Positions 45,801-55,456 of a stretch of DNA of 64,000 bases are shown here, piece after piece (the first letter of the stretch is position 1; each line of letters begins with the position of its first letter). The notes beneath the pieces are model-generated. The model had not been told where the DNA came from, made no database searches, and worked only from the letters and a program-made list of their open reading frames with translations. Both the position numbers and the translations under genes were made by a program. This stretch comes from Porodaedalea pini (taxonomy: Eukaryota > Basidiomycota > Agaricomycetes > Hymenochaetales > Hymenochaetaceae): contig NBAY01000011.1 in NCBI GenBank assembly GCA_002794775.1, positions 310,001 to 374,000 of the forward strand. Direction: 5' to 3'.

Positions 45801-46472
45801 TGGAAGGCACGAGAGACATCTGGCGCTCCTCCTATGCGTCCTGGTGTGCTCCCTAATGGCTCTTCGCAGTGTCTTTATTTCCCTCTTGACCATCCACAAT
45901 TTTCTGGAAAATTCAAGGGCATGGCTCAGATCCTTCAAGAGCGTGGATTTGATGTGCGAAAAAAATTGGCTCAATGCGAGGGTTTCAAATGCAAGGACAA
46001 AACTCTCAATGCATCCTGCTGCTGCCGCCGCATTTTATTCAACCAACCAGATTTCCGTTCACAAAAGTCAGCCATTGAAGAACTTATCGAGAGCCATGGC
46101 CACAAAGCTATTTTTTATCCCAAGTTCCATTGTGAACTGAATTTCGTCGAACAGTGCTGGGGAAATTCAAAATATAATTACCGGATGATGCCTCGCCCTC
46201 AAAATGAGTTACAGATGGAAGAGAATGTCAAGTTATGCCTTGATTCTATTCCTGCTGAGCTTTTTAGAAAGTATACATTTTATTCAAAAATATTAAAGCA
46301 AATTCGCTGATTTCAGATACATTACAGGTATGCTGATCGATCCGCACGCTTTATGGATGCATATCGCAAGGGACTGACTGGAAAGCAGGCTCAGTGGGCA
46401 AATCGAAAATATCATGGCCACAGAACTCTGCCGGATAGTATCATGGCTGATTTGGAGGCTTCAGGCATTTGA
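42811..46472 (+). CDS. Transposase of T: DDE endonuclease with QLQ and UBA domains
   Basis: Four exons: 42811-42873, 42924-45532, 45587-46270 and 46328-46472, giving 1166 aa with introns of 50-57 nt and no stops. Residues 184-305 hold a 61-codon tandem duplication (SCGQDVH...). Residues 374-408 match the QLQ motif of SNF2 remodellers ([16 protein letters not shown]), followed by degenerate [10 protein letters not shown] repeats. Residues 547-587 match the second UBA domain of RAD23 ([17 protein letters not shown]). A helix-turn-helix-like region (residues 650-800) precedes the DDE core: D841 (THDESTF), D939 (FAFDNATTH) and E1079 ([10 protein letters not shown]). The 139-residue D-E gap includes a Cys-rich insertion. 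Exons 1-2 and 3-4 join only with the introns given. Confidence 0.9.
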
Positions 46473-46611
46473 TACATATGTATTTTGAATGAATATATAC
46501 CTCCTTGTCACTTTAAAAAAAAAGTCGACTCTGACCTCTCGATTTTTGCCGCCAGGGTCCTTCCAAATGGGGTAAGTGTGACATCAGGGTTCGTGACATT
46601 GATGTGACTTG

Positions 46612-46640
46612 GGTTGGTCGAGTTTATACTTTCCCTACCT
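46612..46640 (-). repeat. Right terminal inverted repeat of transposon T
   Basis: 29 bp perfect inverted copy of 42413-42441. Confidence 0.95.
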
Positions 46641-46642
46641 TA

Positions 46643-46735
46643 CGTTGTCGGGACTGGCATTGACCTTAGCACCCCTCGCACCACCTCGATGTTCATCGCC
46701 CTCTTCAAACAGTCGCAGATGATGCTGTCATCCAT
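46643..46735 (-). pseudogene. gypsy-B gag, internal fragment between T and solo LTR G
   Basis: Short gag piece (RAMNIEVVRGVLRSMPVPTT) that continues directly from 42410 once transposon T is removed. Confidence 0.8.
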
Positions 46736-47650
46736 TGTAGATCCTGACTTAGGGGTGTCTGGGATCAGCGGTCCTTTTGGGGACGTGATCGCGTTGCTCT
46801 GGGAGGTTAGGGGTTGACTGTGGTGAGATCACTCGACGTACCGGTACACGTCAGTACGCTTCAGTATGTGCCGGTACACGTTGATATCGAGTGCTAAGGT
46901 CGGGTACTCTTGTCGGCTCTGTACTTGACCGGTACAGAGTCGGTACGTGCAGGTAATCAACACCGGTACGATGTGATCACGACGAGCGACAAGGTTCGAG
47001 TTATGGAGTAAGAGACAAGAGACGGTTTTGAGAGACGAGATGCTAAGACGAGGACGGAACGACTACAGGTTTTATGAGAACTAAGACGGATTGCACTCAA
47101 GTTACCCTATCTGAGGGAGACTCTGCGGTAGAACTGACTTCTCCTCTACCTACGACATGGGGTGCATATTTATACTAAGTCCAAAGATCTATCTACAGTT
47201 AATATTTTCCATATGGGCATAATGTGCATATCAGTTGAAACATAGAGAAGTCAAAAGGAAAAGTCATAGGTCATAGAGGCACGCATAGAGTGCATAGAAA
47301 TCAGAAGAACATAGGAAAAACATAAATCATAATGAAGAAAAATGTCCGCATCGCGTCCAACCATACTGGTGCTCCACCAGAACTCAGATTGTCCAATCGG
47401 TACGTGGCTCCCGTCGTCGGACAGCAGTCCAGTACGTGTCTTGGCTGTATGCTCCATGTGACCACGTCCCTAATCATCCAGATAAGATCTCCGGTACATT
47501 CCGATATGCATTCAGAGGTCTCGGAACATGTTGCTGATGCGATCGCGGACCAATCGGATTCAGTCCGGTACTGATCGGTACGCATTGGAACCAGTTCTCG
47601 AGTGCTTCTGGAGCGATCGGCGGTGATGGGACGACCGGCACGGCTCTACA
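46736..47650. mobile_element. Solo LTR G in gag of B
   Basis: 915 bp foreign to gag, beginning TGTAGATCC and ending GGCTCTACA (TGTAGA/TCTACA inverted ends). It contains a TATTTATA box near 47166. Repeated GTAC-centred words (CCGGTAC, GGTACG) are dense in its first 250 bp. Flanks CCAT and CTGT may be a decayed 4 bp target duplication. It has no coding capacity and is unrelated to the gypsy A-E LTRs. Confidence 0.65.
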
Positions 47651-48154
47651 CTGTTAGTCCCGCTCTCGTGATAACGACGTCGAGATCCTGAAAGAACTCA
47701 TTGGCGGTGAGGTCCTTCTGAACCTTGGTTCGGAATTTTGCTAGCACCTTTTCCTTCCGCTTCGGATCATCAAATGAGGTGTCTAGGCGCTCTTGGAACC
47801 TCGTCCAACTGTCGGTGAAGGTCACGATGCCAGCCGTTGTTGATTCCTCCACGTAGTTCTGCGCCCATGTCGCCGCATTACCACCCTTCAAATAGGAGAG
47901 AGCAACATAGATCTTACTCTCTGATGTGGGGTATCGGCTCAGGTTTGCGGAGATGAAAAGGAGGACCTCGCGTTTGAAGTCTAGATAGTTGTCACCGCCA
48001 GTGAATTCACGTGGCCAGGCAACATCGATGCTGGGGTTGGGGGGTTAGCTGCCGCAACTGGTGCTGGGGCATTGTTTGCCTGATGGGCGAAGGCATTTGC
48101 GACGATGGCCACGATTTGCTCCATCTGCTGTTGACTGAAACCTCCTGCTGACAT
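47651..48154 (-). pseudogene. gypsy-B gag, N-terminal part
   Basis: Starts MSAGGFSQQQMEQIVAI at 48154 and includes YLKGGNAATWAQNYVEES. It has a frame break near 48020 and is cut at 47651 by the solo LTR. Confidence 0.8.
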
Positions 48155-48864
48155 TGCGGGTTCAGGCATGGGCGTCGAAGGTTCAGGAGGGGTTGGCGGT
48201 GAAAGACTTCTACGAGTCTCACGGTAGGGTCCTGGAGTCGGTGGTAAGTTGACGGTAGACATTGACGGTGCAGGTGATGATGGGATGGCTGGGGGCCACC
48301 TAGCTCTCCTTCCTTCTTCATTCGTCGAATACCAGCTATGCCGGATCTCACTCCACCAGATGTTGTATGTAATGCCGCTATTGTTGGTCACGATGTAACT
48401 TGGTCGGTCTGGATCCCAATGGGCTGATGCAGGGAGGGCCCGTTGCTGTTCATCAGTGAGATCTATCTTGATGATGGTGGAGGGACAGGGATAGGTTGTG
48501 TGTTTGATCTGGGGTTACGCCAATGTTGAACAGGTTTGTCGGCAAGGTTGATGATGAGGCGGAAGGACGCGGCAGAGATAACAATCAACAACAATGTTGA
48601 CGACTGAACACGTAATGTCACCCACGTCCAGGTTAAGTGGCTCCTCCACCAAAGGGAAATGTGGAGAGCCAGGGTCGGGAAAAGTCGGTTGCGAAGTTTA
48701 TGTAATACACGAACATCTGAAAATGTCTGGGCAGGGTTGAGGGTTGTCATTTAGGGGGTTTACACTTCAAGTCCGTCGAGGGGAGCACTCCTCTAGACTG
48801 AGTGAAGGCAAGTTGACAGCGACAACGTACACTGGGGATGAGCCTGGGTGTGGTTCTGCTTTTA
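48155..48864 (-). other. gypsy-B leader
   Basis: 5' leader with the self-primer site at 48853-48863. It has an upstream reading frame (48750-48463) and an in-frame, ATG-less gag extension (IWWSEIRHSWYSTNEEGRR). Confidence 0.6.
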
Positions 48865-49303
48865 TGTTAGGCAGGAGTCCAGGAGACGGCTCGGACTGGG
48901 CAGGTCTCAGCTGACTGTCAGCTGGGATGTGCTATACTCGAGCGGGGACTCGGGACATGCTGTACTCAGGCTAGGTCGTCATGGAGGTAAGAGGATTAAT
49001 ACAATGTACTCTACTACAGGAGGGGGATGCAGTCTCACCTAGGTCGTCACAGAGGTAAGAGGAAAAGCAGAACAAGTGTTTGGATGCGATTCCTCTTCCT
49101 TATATACAGTGATCACCTTGTGAGAACTGGTTGCCCTATTGTCTAAGATTACATAAAGAGAGCGGAATGGAATGAATGAAGGTCATGTGAAAGGAGTGTG
49201 GGAAATGATTGAAAAGATGATTAATTATAATGAAAAGGAGTGATTAAAATAAAAGAAATGATAGAAGGAAAATAAAAGAAAGGAAAAAGTTCAAGTCCTG
49301 ACA
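48865..49303 (-). repeat. gypsy-B 5' LTR
   Basis: 439 bp partner of 17693-18131. Confidence 0.9.
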
Positions 49304-49970
49304 CGGCCTCGCTGGATTGCATGGATTTGCTGTTCACCTCGGTCGATCTCGATAGCCTTCTTCTTCCAGTCGTCATACGTTGTCGGAACCGGCATTGACC
49401 TCAGTACTCTGCGCACCACCTCGATGTTCATTGCCCTCTTCAGGTGGTCACAGATGATGCTGTCATCTGTCAGCCCCGCTCTTGTGATGATGATGTCAAG
49501 GTCCTGGAAGAACTCATCAGCGGTGAGATCTTTCTGAACCTTGGTTCGGAACTTCGCTAGTGCCTTCTCCTTCCGGTTCGGATCGTCGAACAAGGCGTCT
49601 AAGCATTCTTGGAACCTCGTCCAACTGTCGGTGAAGGTTACGATGCCTGCCATCGTCAACTCCTCCACGTAATTCTGTGCCCACGTCGCCACATTGCCTC
49701 CCTTTAAGTAGGAGAGAGCAATGTATATCTTACTCTCCGACATGGGGTATCGGTTCGGGTTTGTGGAGACGAAAAGGAGGACCTCGCGTTTGAAGTCTAG
49801 ATAGTCATCGCCACCAGTGAATTCACATGGCCGGGCGACGTCAATGCTGGGGGTCGGGGGTTAGCTGCCACGACTGGTGCTGGGGCGTTGTTCGCCTGAT
49901 GGGCAAAGGCATTTGCGATGATGGCTGCAATCTGCTCCATCTGTTGCTGACTAAAACCTCCTGCTGACAT
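49304..49970 (-). pseudogene. gypsy-A gag, N-terminal part
   Basis: Starts MSAGGFSQQQMEQIAAI at 49970 and carries the capsid-like region (YLKGGNVATWAQNYVEE; DDPNRKEKALAKFRTKVQKD). A lost C in the C-run near 49850 shifts the frame. It continues at 17687 with the duplicated target CGGCC/TGGCC between the parts. Confidence 0.8.
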
Positions 49971-50681
49971 CGCAGGTTCAGGCATGGGCATCGAAGGTTC
50001 AGGAGGGGTTGGTGGTGAAGGGTCTCTACAAGCCTCGCGGTAAGGGCCTGGAGTCGGAGGCAGAAGGACCGTGGACATTGATGGTGCCGGTGATGATGGA
50101 GCAGCCGGGGGCCACCTCACTCTCCTTCCTTGTTCATCTGATGAATACCAGCTGTGCCGGACTTCACTCCACCAGATATCGTGTACGACGCCGCTGTTGT
50201 TGGTTGCAACGTAGCCTGGTCGGTCTGGATTCCAACACGCTGATGCAGGAAGGGCCTGTTGCTGTTCGTCAGTGAGATCTATCTTGACGACAGTGGAGGA
50301 ACAGGGATGGGTTGTGCGTTCGATCTGGGGTTACGCCAACGTTGAACGGGTTCATCGGCAAAATTGATGATGAGGTGGAACGATGCGGCAGAGATTACAA
50401 TCGACAATGATGTTGACGACTGAACACGTAATGTCACCCATGTCCAAGTCAAGTGGCTCCTCCACCAAAGGGAGATGCGGAGAGCCAGGGTCGGGGAAAG
50501 TCGGTTGCAAAGTTTACGCAATACACGAATGTCTGAAAACATCTGGGCAGGGTTGAGGGTTGTCGTTTTAGGGGGTTTACACTTCAAGTCCATCGAGGGG
50601 AGCGCTCCTCTAGACTGAGTGAAGGCGAGTTGGCAGCGACGACATACACTGGGGATGAGCCTGGGTGGGGTTCTGCTTTTA
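49971..50681 (-). other. gypsy-A leader between primer site and gag
   Basis: This 5' leader reads on the minus strand. It holds the 11-nt self-primer site (50670-50680), an upstream reading frame of about 104 codons (50593-50279), and an ATG-less in-frame extension of gag (encoding for example PPTPGPYREA). Confidence 0.6.
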
Positions 50682-51121
50682 TGTTAGGTGGGAGTCTGGG
50701 AGATGACTCGGACTGGGCAGGCCTCGGCTGACTGTCGTCTGGGACGTGCTATACTCGAGCAGGAACTCGGGGCATGCTGTACTCAGGCTAGGTCATCACG
50801 GAGGTAAGAGGATTAATACAATGTACTCTACTACAGGAGGGGGACGCGGTCTCACCTAGGTCGTCACGGAGGTAAGAGGAAAAGCAGAACAGGTGTTCAG
50901 ATGCAATTCCTCTTCCTTATATACAGTGATCACCTTGTGAGAACCGGTTGCCCCATTGTCTAAGATTACATAAAGGGAATGGAATGGAATGAATGAAGGT
51001 CATGTGGAGGGAGTGTGGGAAATGATTGAAAAGACGATTAAATATAATGAAAAGGAGCGGTTAAGAGAAAAGAAATGGTAAAAGAAAAGTAAAAGAAAAG
51101 GTGAAAGTTCAAGTCCTAACA
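50682..51121 (-). repeat. gypsy-A 5' LTR
   Basis: 440 bp partner of 13230-13676. It contains the proposed transcript start complement AAAAGCAGAAC at 50880-50890, downstream (in sense) of a TATA-like box. Confidence 0.92.
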
Positions 51122-51126
51122 CCGAC

Positions 51127-51461
51127 TTTGTTTCGACCACTTCTTTTTGCATAATAATTGTTCTGTTCCAGTGTTCAGAGTAATCCATTGGCTGGAGGAA
51201 ATGAAAGCCCATCCTACGATTAACCAATGCAACAATTGTCATCACCTGGGACACCCAGCCTCAAGGTGTCGCTCCATTGCCCATTGTGCAATATGCTCCA
51301 AACCCCATTGCACTGCCATACACATTGCTAAATGTGCTCCATGTACCGCATCCAACAATCTACAATGCAAACACTTTGCCCATTGCATCAATTGCCAGGG
51401 CAACCACAGCGCCAGGTCAATGGAGTGTCCAGCTCGCCACAATTATTGGTCTCTGTACTAA
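51127..51461 (+). CDS. LINE ORF1, 3' part with CCHC zinc knuckles
   Basis: This is the in-frame continuation of the ORF1 part ending at 13229. It carries a CX2CX4HX4C knuckle (CNNCHHLGHPASRC) followed by further Cys/His pairs (CAICSKPHC; CINCQGNHSARSMEC), as in I- and Tad1-type ORF1 proteins. It ends with TAA at 51459-51461, five bases before the ORF2 ATG, an arrangement that suits termination-reinitiation. Confidence 0.8.
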
Positions 51462-51466
51462 TCCTT

Positions 51467-54400
51467 ATGATGGATACCATCTCAGTTTTTTCTCTTAACC
51501 TTCGCAATTCCAAACCTTCATTTGACTTTCTTTTATGTGCCTTTTCTTCCACTCATTCAAGCCCAGACATTATTTGCTTCCAAGAGATCCCCGTTATTCA
51601 ACAAATCCTCCCATCCAAAACCTTAACTCAAGGCTCCAGGGCATTTAACACCTGGAATTCCACTCCTTATATTGTGTTTTTGCCCCTTTCTACCAGCAAA
51701 CCTCGGTGTTGTACTTATGTGCATCCCCACATCATTCAATGGGTCACCATGCACCATCCTAGTTCACCTTCTCTGAATATTTCTGTTATTTCAATTTCAC
51801 ATGATAACTTATCCCCTCTTTTCCTTTGGAACATCTATAGCTCCCCCAGCCTTCATGAATTCAAAAATCCATTCCCTTCTCTTAACTCTCCTTCTCATAT
51901 TTTTATAGGAGATTTTAATCACCATTCAGAGCTATGGTCGCTACCCGATCATTCAGGCTCCTTTTCCCAATCTCACACCCTCATTGACTGGATCAATGAG
52001 AATGGCCTTTTAATTTGCAACCCCCATGAACAACCCACCTACTTCAACCGCACAAACAATTTGAAGTCCATAATTGATTTAGTTATCACTTCTGAGGACT
52101 TTGCCCCTCAACTCATCAAATCCACTTTCATTTCAGACCCTTCCCTCAACATTTCTTCTGACCATTTTCCTTTACAGTTTTCCTTCGATATTGATATTTT
52201 GGCTTCGGTTTCCCAGCCCTCTCTTTGTTCAATTTGTTCACATGACCTTCCTTTATTTGTCGCTGAATTTTGCAAATCTAACGCTTTCCCTTTCTCTTTA
52301 AATGGCATTCAAACTTCACAAGTGCTGGATGCCCTTTTACTTTCATTCCAAACCTCCTTTTCTGATTTCGCTTCATCTTTCCTCAAGAAATGAAAACCCC
52401 ACACTTACTTTGGACCAAACTCATGGTGGTCTGAAGCTTGCTCAAAACTATACCATGCGCATTGTCGTAACTCCAATCCTGACTTGCTTAAGCGCTTGCA
52501 CATCAAGTTGACCCAAGCAAAAAACACCTTTTACAGCACCCACCTGCAGCATTCTGACACTCGTAGCATATGGCAAAACCAGTTTTTAGGCACCATGTGT
52601 TGTCGCTCTCCAATTGGAGTGCTTCACATGCCCAATGGATCATTTACCCTCACTGAACACGACAAAGTGTCCCTCTTCTGCGACACGTTCTTCCCCCCCT
52701 TGTCGTCTACACCAAAGTTGCCAGAGCTTCTAGCACTGGGCGACTATAGACTGCTTACTATGAATGACATACACATTGTGTTTCACAGTATAGATTGAGA
52801 GACGAGCCCTGGTAACAACCACATCTCGTACAAGCATCTCGAGCTCCTAATCAAGCACCATGGCCAGTTCTTCATGGACCTATTTTCATTATGCCTCACT
52901 TTGGGTTATTTTCCTCTCTTATTCAAAACTTCTCTTGTTACATTTATCCCCAAACTCAAGCGGTCTGACTTCTCAGTGCCTAGAGCATTTTGCCCCATTA
53001 CCTTGGTCAATACCATTGGTAAACTTTTTGAACGCATCCTGTTTAATTTTCTTCAACCTTTCTTCGAACTTAACAATCTTCATCCAGACACTCAACATGA
53101 GTGTCGGAAAAACCATTCTTCTCTTATGGCAGGCTACGAATTACTTTCTTTTATCCTTAATGACCCTTTTATTCGAGCTGGCAGAGACGGCTCTAGTGTT
53201 GTTTCCAAGTGATTCTGATACCCCATAACTTTGCTTCTCACCATTGACATTCAAGGTTTTTTTGACAATATTTCACATGATCGCCTTCTAACCAAACTTA
53301 TCTGTTCTAACATTCACCCCAATCTGATCCACATTCTCCCATGCTGGCTTAGAGATAGGCCAATCTCACTTCAGTTCAATAACTTTCATCCCAATCCCTT
53401 CATCAAACCCAATCACAGTGTTCCGCAAGGGTCCCCTTTGTCTCCTCTAATTTCTATTTTCAAAGCTGCAGATGTCATCACAGCCTACAACACTCGTTTC
53501 AGCCCACATTGCCCATTACTTGCTTATATGGATGACCACCTTCTCTACACGCATTTGCTTAGTATACAAACAAATCTAGTTCACCTTCAAAATCAGTCCC
53601 AATTTCTCTCCTTTCAATTTCAATCCATTGGCTTATCCATTGACCCTGATGCCATTGAACTTTTACACATTCTCCCACATTCTTGCATCGCTGCATTCAC
53701 CTTCCACTCTTTTCTACAAGACTCCCCTTCCTCCTCTTCTGCGGCATTAATCCTTTCTAATAACCACATCATTCCACCTTCAAGACATCTTACTTGGCTC
53801 AGTATAATCTTTTCATATGATCTTTCACCAAAACTGCACTTTGAAGCCTGTGTCAACAAGGCCATTTCTACATTTTATCAACACCATTTTCTTTTTAACA
53901 AGTCGAATGGTGCTTACTTCCAGTACGCCTGATCTTTATATTTTGGTCTTATTTGTTCAGTAGCCATTTATGGCACAATCCTTTTCCCCGAGTCCCCTTT
54001 TATTCATATTCTCCAAAGGCCCCAGAACCTTTTCCTTCACTCAATTCTTCATAGCAGAGTCCAACCCTCTATCGCTGAATCTTTCTTGTCTATTCCCCTG
54101 ATCCATCTCTTCATTCGAGCCCTTTCACAACGTTTCTTATTGTCATACTTCACTCATTCTAAATCAAATCCCCCCAAAAATCAATATCTTGTTTCATCTC
54201 TTCTCTCTAATATTGTCATTCCTAAGTCTGTTTCATTCCCCACCTTTACCCAGATTCATTCTTGACTCGTTATGACTCCTATCCCTTCTGAATTGCAACA
54301 TATTCTTGCCATTCGCAATTTTGATTCGTTCTTTTTACACCCCCCCCCCTTACCAGTACTTTATCTTCACAGATGGCTCCATCATCCCTGACACCAACAG

Positions 54401-55292
54401 TTCCTATAATGGAGGCCATGGTTTCGTCATTATACACAATCACCACGAACTAGCTGTCTTTTCTTCAGCAGTGCACTCTCGCTCAAACATCTTGTTTGAG
54501 GAGCAGGAAGCGCTCATCGCAGCAATGCAACGTATCTCATCCCTTCTCGTGAAATGCTTCACCCCAATCCACATCCACATCATTACGGATTCGCTTAATA
54601 GCACTCAGCTCATCTTTACGGATGACATTCGACATGCGGAATTCATCATCAGTTTTCACCATCTGTGCAGAATTTTTCTCGCCCTCCACCACAACTCATC
54701 ACACATTACAATTCAGTGGCTCCCATCGCACCGTGGGGTCCTGGGCAATTCCAAAGCTGATAAGCTAGCCAAAGATGCAGCCACTCAACCGCAATGTGAA
54801 CCCATACCCGGATCACTCCCTAATATGAATGCGCAAGTACATCTCGATCTACTGCGAGATTGGAAAGCAAACCTAGTCAACCTCCGTGGACATCGCTCAA
54901 TTCTCGAGCCGTCCTCGTTCATTTTACACCCCACGCGATCTTTTCGCCCATTCTTGAAGCTTTCTCCTAGGAAACAGATACATCACTCAGTTCAGTCCCG
55001 CGCAGCATGCCTAATGCTTAACGCGCTCGATCTACATAACCGGAACCTGAAACCCCGTTGTACCGACCCTCTCTGCGTTAAACACGATGTCCATCATGTT
55101 CTTAATCATTGTTCTTTTTTCTCGCATGTACGTAACAGCCTTTTTCACCAACGCTTACTACCCCTCTCCTTTTCGGAATGGTTCCGACCCAATAACTTTC
55201 TCTTATTACTCAAGTTTGCATACTTTTCATTTCGTCATCCCCCAGATGAGATGCCTCTATTATCCGATCTCCCTTTGTCATATTATCTTTAG
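51467..55292 (+). pseudogene. LINE ORF2 (endonuclease, reverse transcriptase, RNase H), decayed
   Basis: The start is ATG 51467 (MMDTISVFSLNLRNS). The APE-type endonuclease covers 51480-52200 with its catalytic signatures visible (SLNLRNS, CFQE, GDFNHH, SDHFPL). The reverse transcriptase covers about 52900-53700 (DIQGFFDNISHDRL, VPQGSPLSPLI, YMDDHLLY). RNase H begins near 54360 (FTDGS, then a later D and H) and is followed by a Cys/His-containing tail. One frame runs from 51467 to about 54340, broken by TGA at 52391, 52796, 53210, 53216, 53930 and 54263. A run of ten C at 54340-54349 then shifts the frame into the RNase H part. All six stops fit a former CGA arginine codon. Confidence 0.88.
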
Positions 55293-55445
55293 TCACATCC
55301 CTTACCATACCATTACGCTTTACCATTTCAGCTTCAAGTAACCTACCACATCATTTACGCTCTACGTCCGTTTGTTTCGTTTTGTTCCTGTTTCTGTTCC
55401 TTAGCGGTTGGCAGTCTGTTAGTAGTCGATAGCAGATATTATAAA
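55293..55445 (+). other. LINE 3' untranslated tail
   Basis: About 150 bp after the ORF2 stop, T/C-rich and ending in TATTATAAA directly before the target duplication. There is no long poly(A). Confidence 0.6.
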
Positions 55446-55456
55446 GTGGAAACCAC
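55446..55456. repeat. Target-site duplication, right copy (GTGGAAACCAC)
   Basis: Right copy of the 11 bp duplication at 11245-11255. It follows the AT-rich LINE tail (TATTATAAA) and precedes the COG3 promoter. Confidence 0.85.

Larger units (their letters stand above)
42413..46640 (+). mobile_element. Transposon T: IS630/Tc1/mariner-like element inserted at TA in gag of B
   Basis: 4228 bp with a perfect 29 bp terminal inverted repeat (42413-42441 and 46612-46640, starting AGGTAGGGAAAGTATAAACT). TA dinucleotides flank it (42411-42412 and 46641-46642), the TA target duplication of this superfamily. It carries one four-exon gene with an open frame throughout, so it may be autonomous. Removing it restores the gag reading of element B. 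Confidence 0.95.
17693..49303 (-). mobile_element. Ty3/gypsy chromovirus B, inserted in gag of A
   Basis: LTRs at 17693-18131 and 48865-49303 (439 bp each). The target duplication is TGGCC (17688-17692) against CGGCC (49304-49308), again one transition. It is itself interrupted by C (22045-42236), transposon T (42413-46640) and a solo LTR (about 46736-47650), all three in its gag. LTR divergence is about 15 sites by eye, nearly all transitions. Confidence 0.92.
13230..51121 (-). mobile_element. Ty3/gypsy chromovirus A (outermost LTR element)
   Basis: LTRs at 13230-13676 and 50682-51121 begin TGTTAG and end CTAACA. The flanking target duplication is CCAAC (13225-13229) and CCGAC (51122-51126), one transition apart. 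It sits inside LINE ORF1. The coding strand is minus, with the polypurine tract beside the left LTR and the primer site beside the right LTR. Its gag is split by element B at 17693-49303. By eye the two LTRs differ at about 20 sites (near 5%), nearly all transitions, making it the oldest of the five. Confidence 0.92.
11256..55445 (+). mobile_element. Tad1/I-clade LINE, split by a 37.9 kb nested insertion
   Basis: Non-LTR retrotransposon on the plus strand. The 5' part is 11256-13229 and the 3' part 51122-55445, so about 6.3 kb of LINE in all. ORF1 ends in CCHC knuckles. ORF2 has an APE-type endonuclease, reverse transcriptase and RNase H, the order seen in the Tad1 and I clades. It inserted between divergently transcribed VPS8 and COG3 with an 11 bp duplication and a short AT-rich tail. 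The intervening 13230-51121 is gypsy-A with everything nested in it. ORF2 is dead (six TGA stops and a frameshift). Confidence 0.9.

Noticed and set aside
42413..46640. Transposon T as a KDZ or hAT element
   Set aside because: The 2 bp TA target and the HDES/FAFDN/ELNFVEQ motifs point to the IS630-Tc1-mariner group; no 8 bp duplication is present.
17693..49303. Two independent gypsy fragments instead of one split element B
   Set aside because: The outer LTRs match each other best, the target duplication TGGCC/CGGCC pairs them, and gag pieces are collinear across the gaps.
13600..51120. CRISPR-like or satellite arrays from repeated LTR words
   Set aside because: Repeated blocks are LTR pairs of retrotransposons with target duplications; no short repeat-spacer pattern exists.
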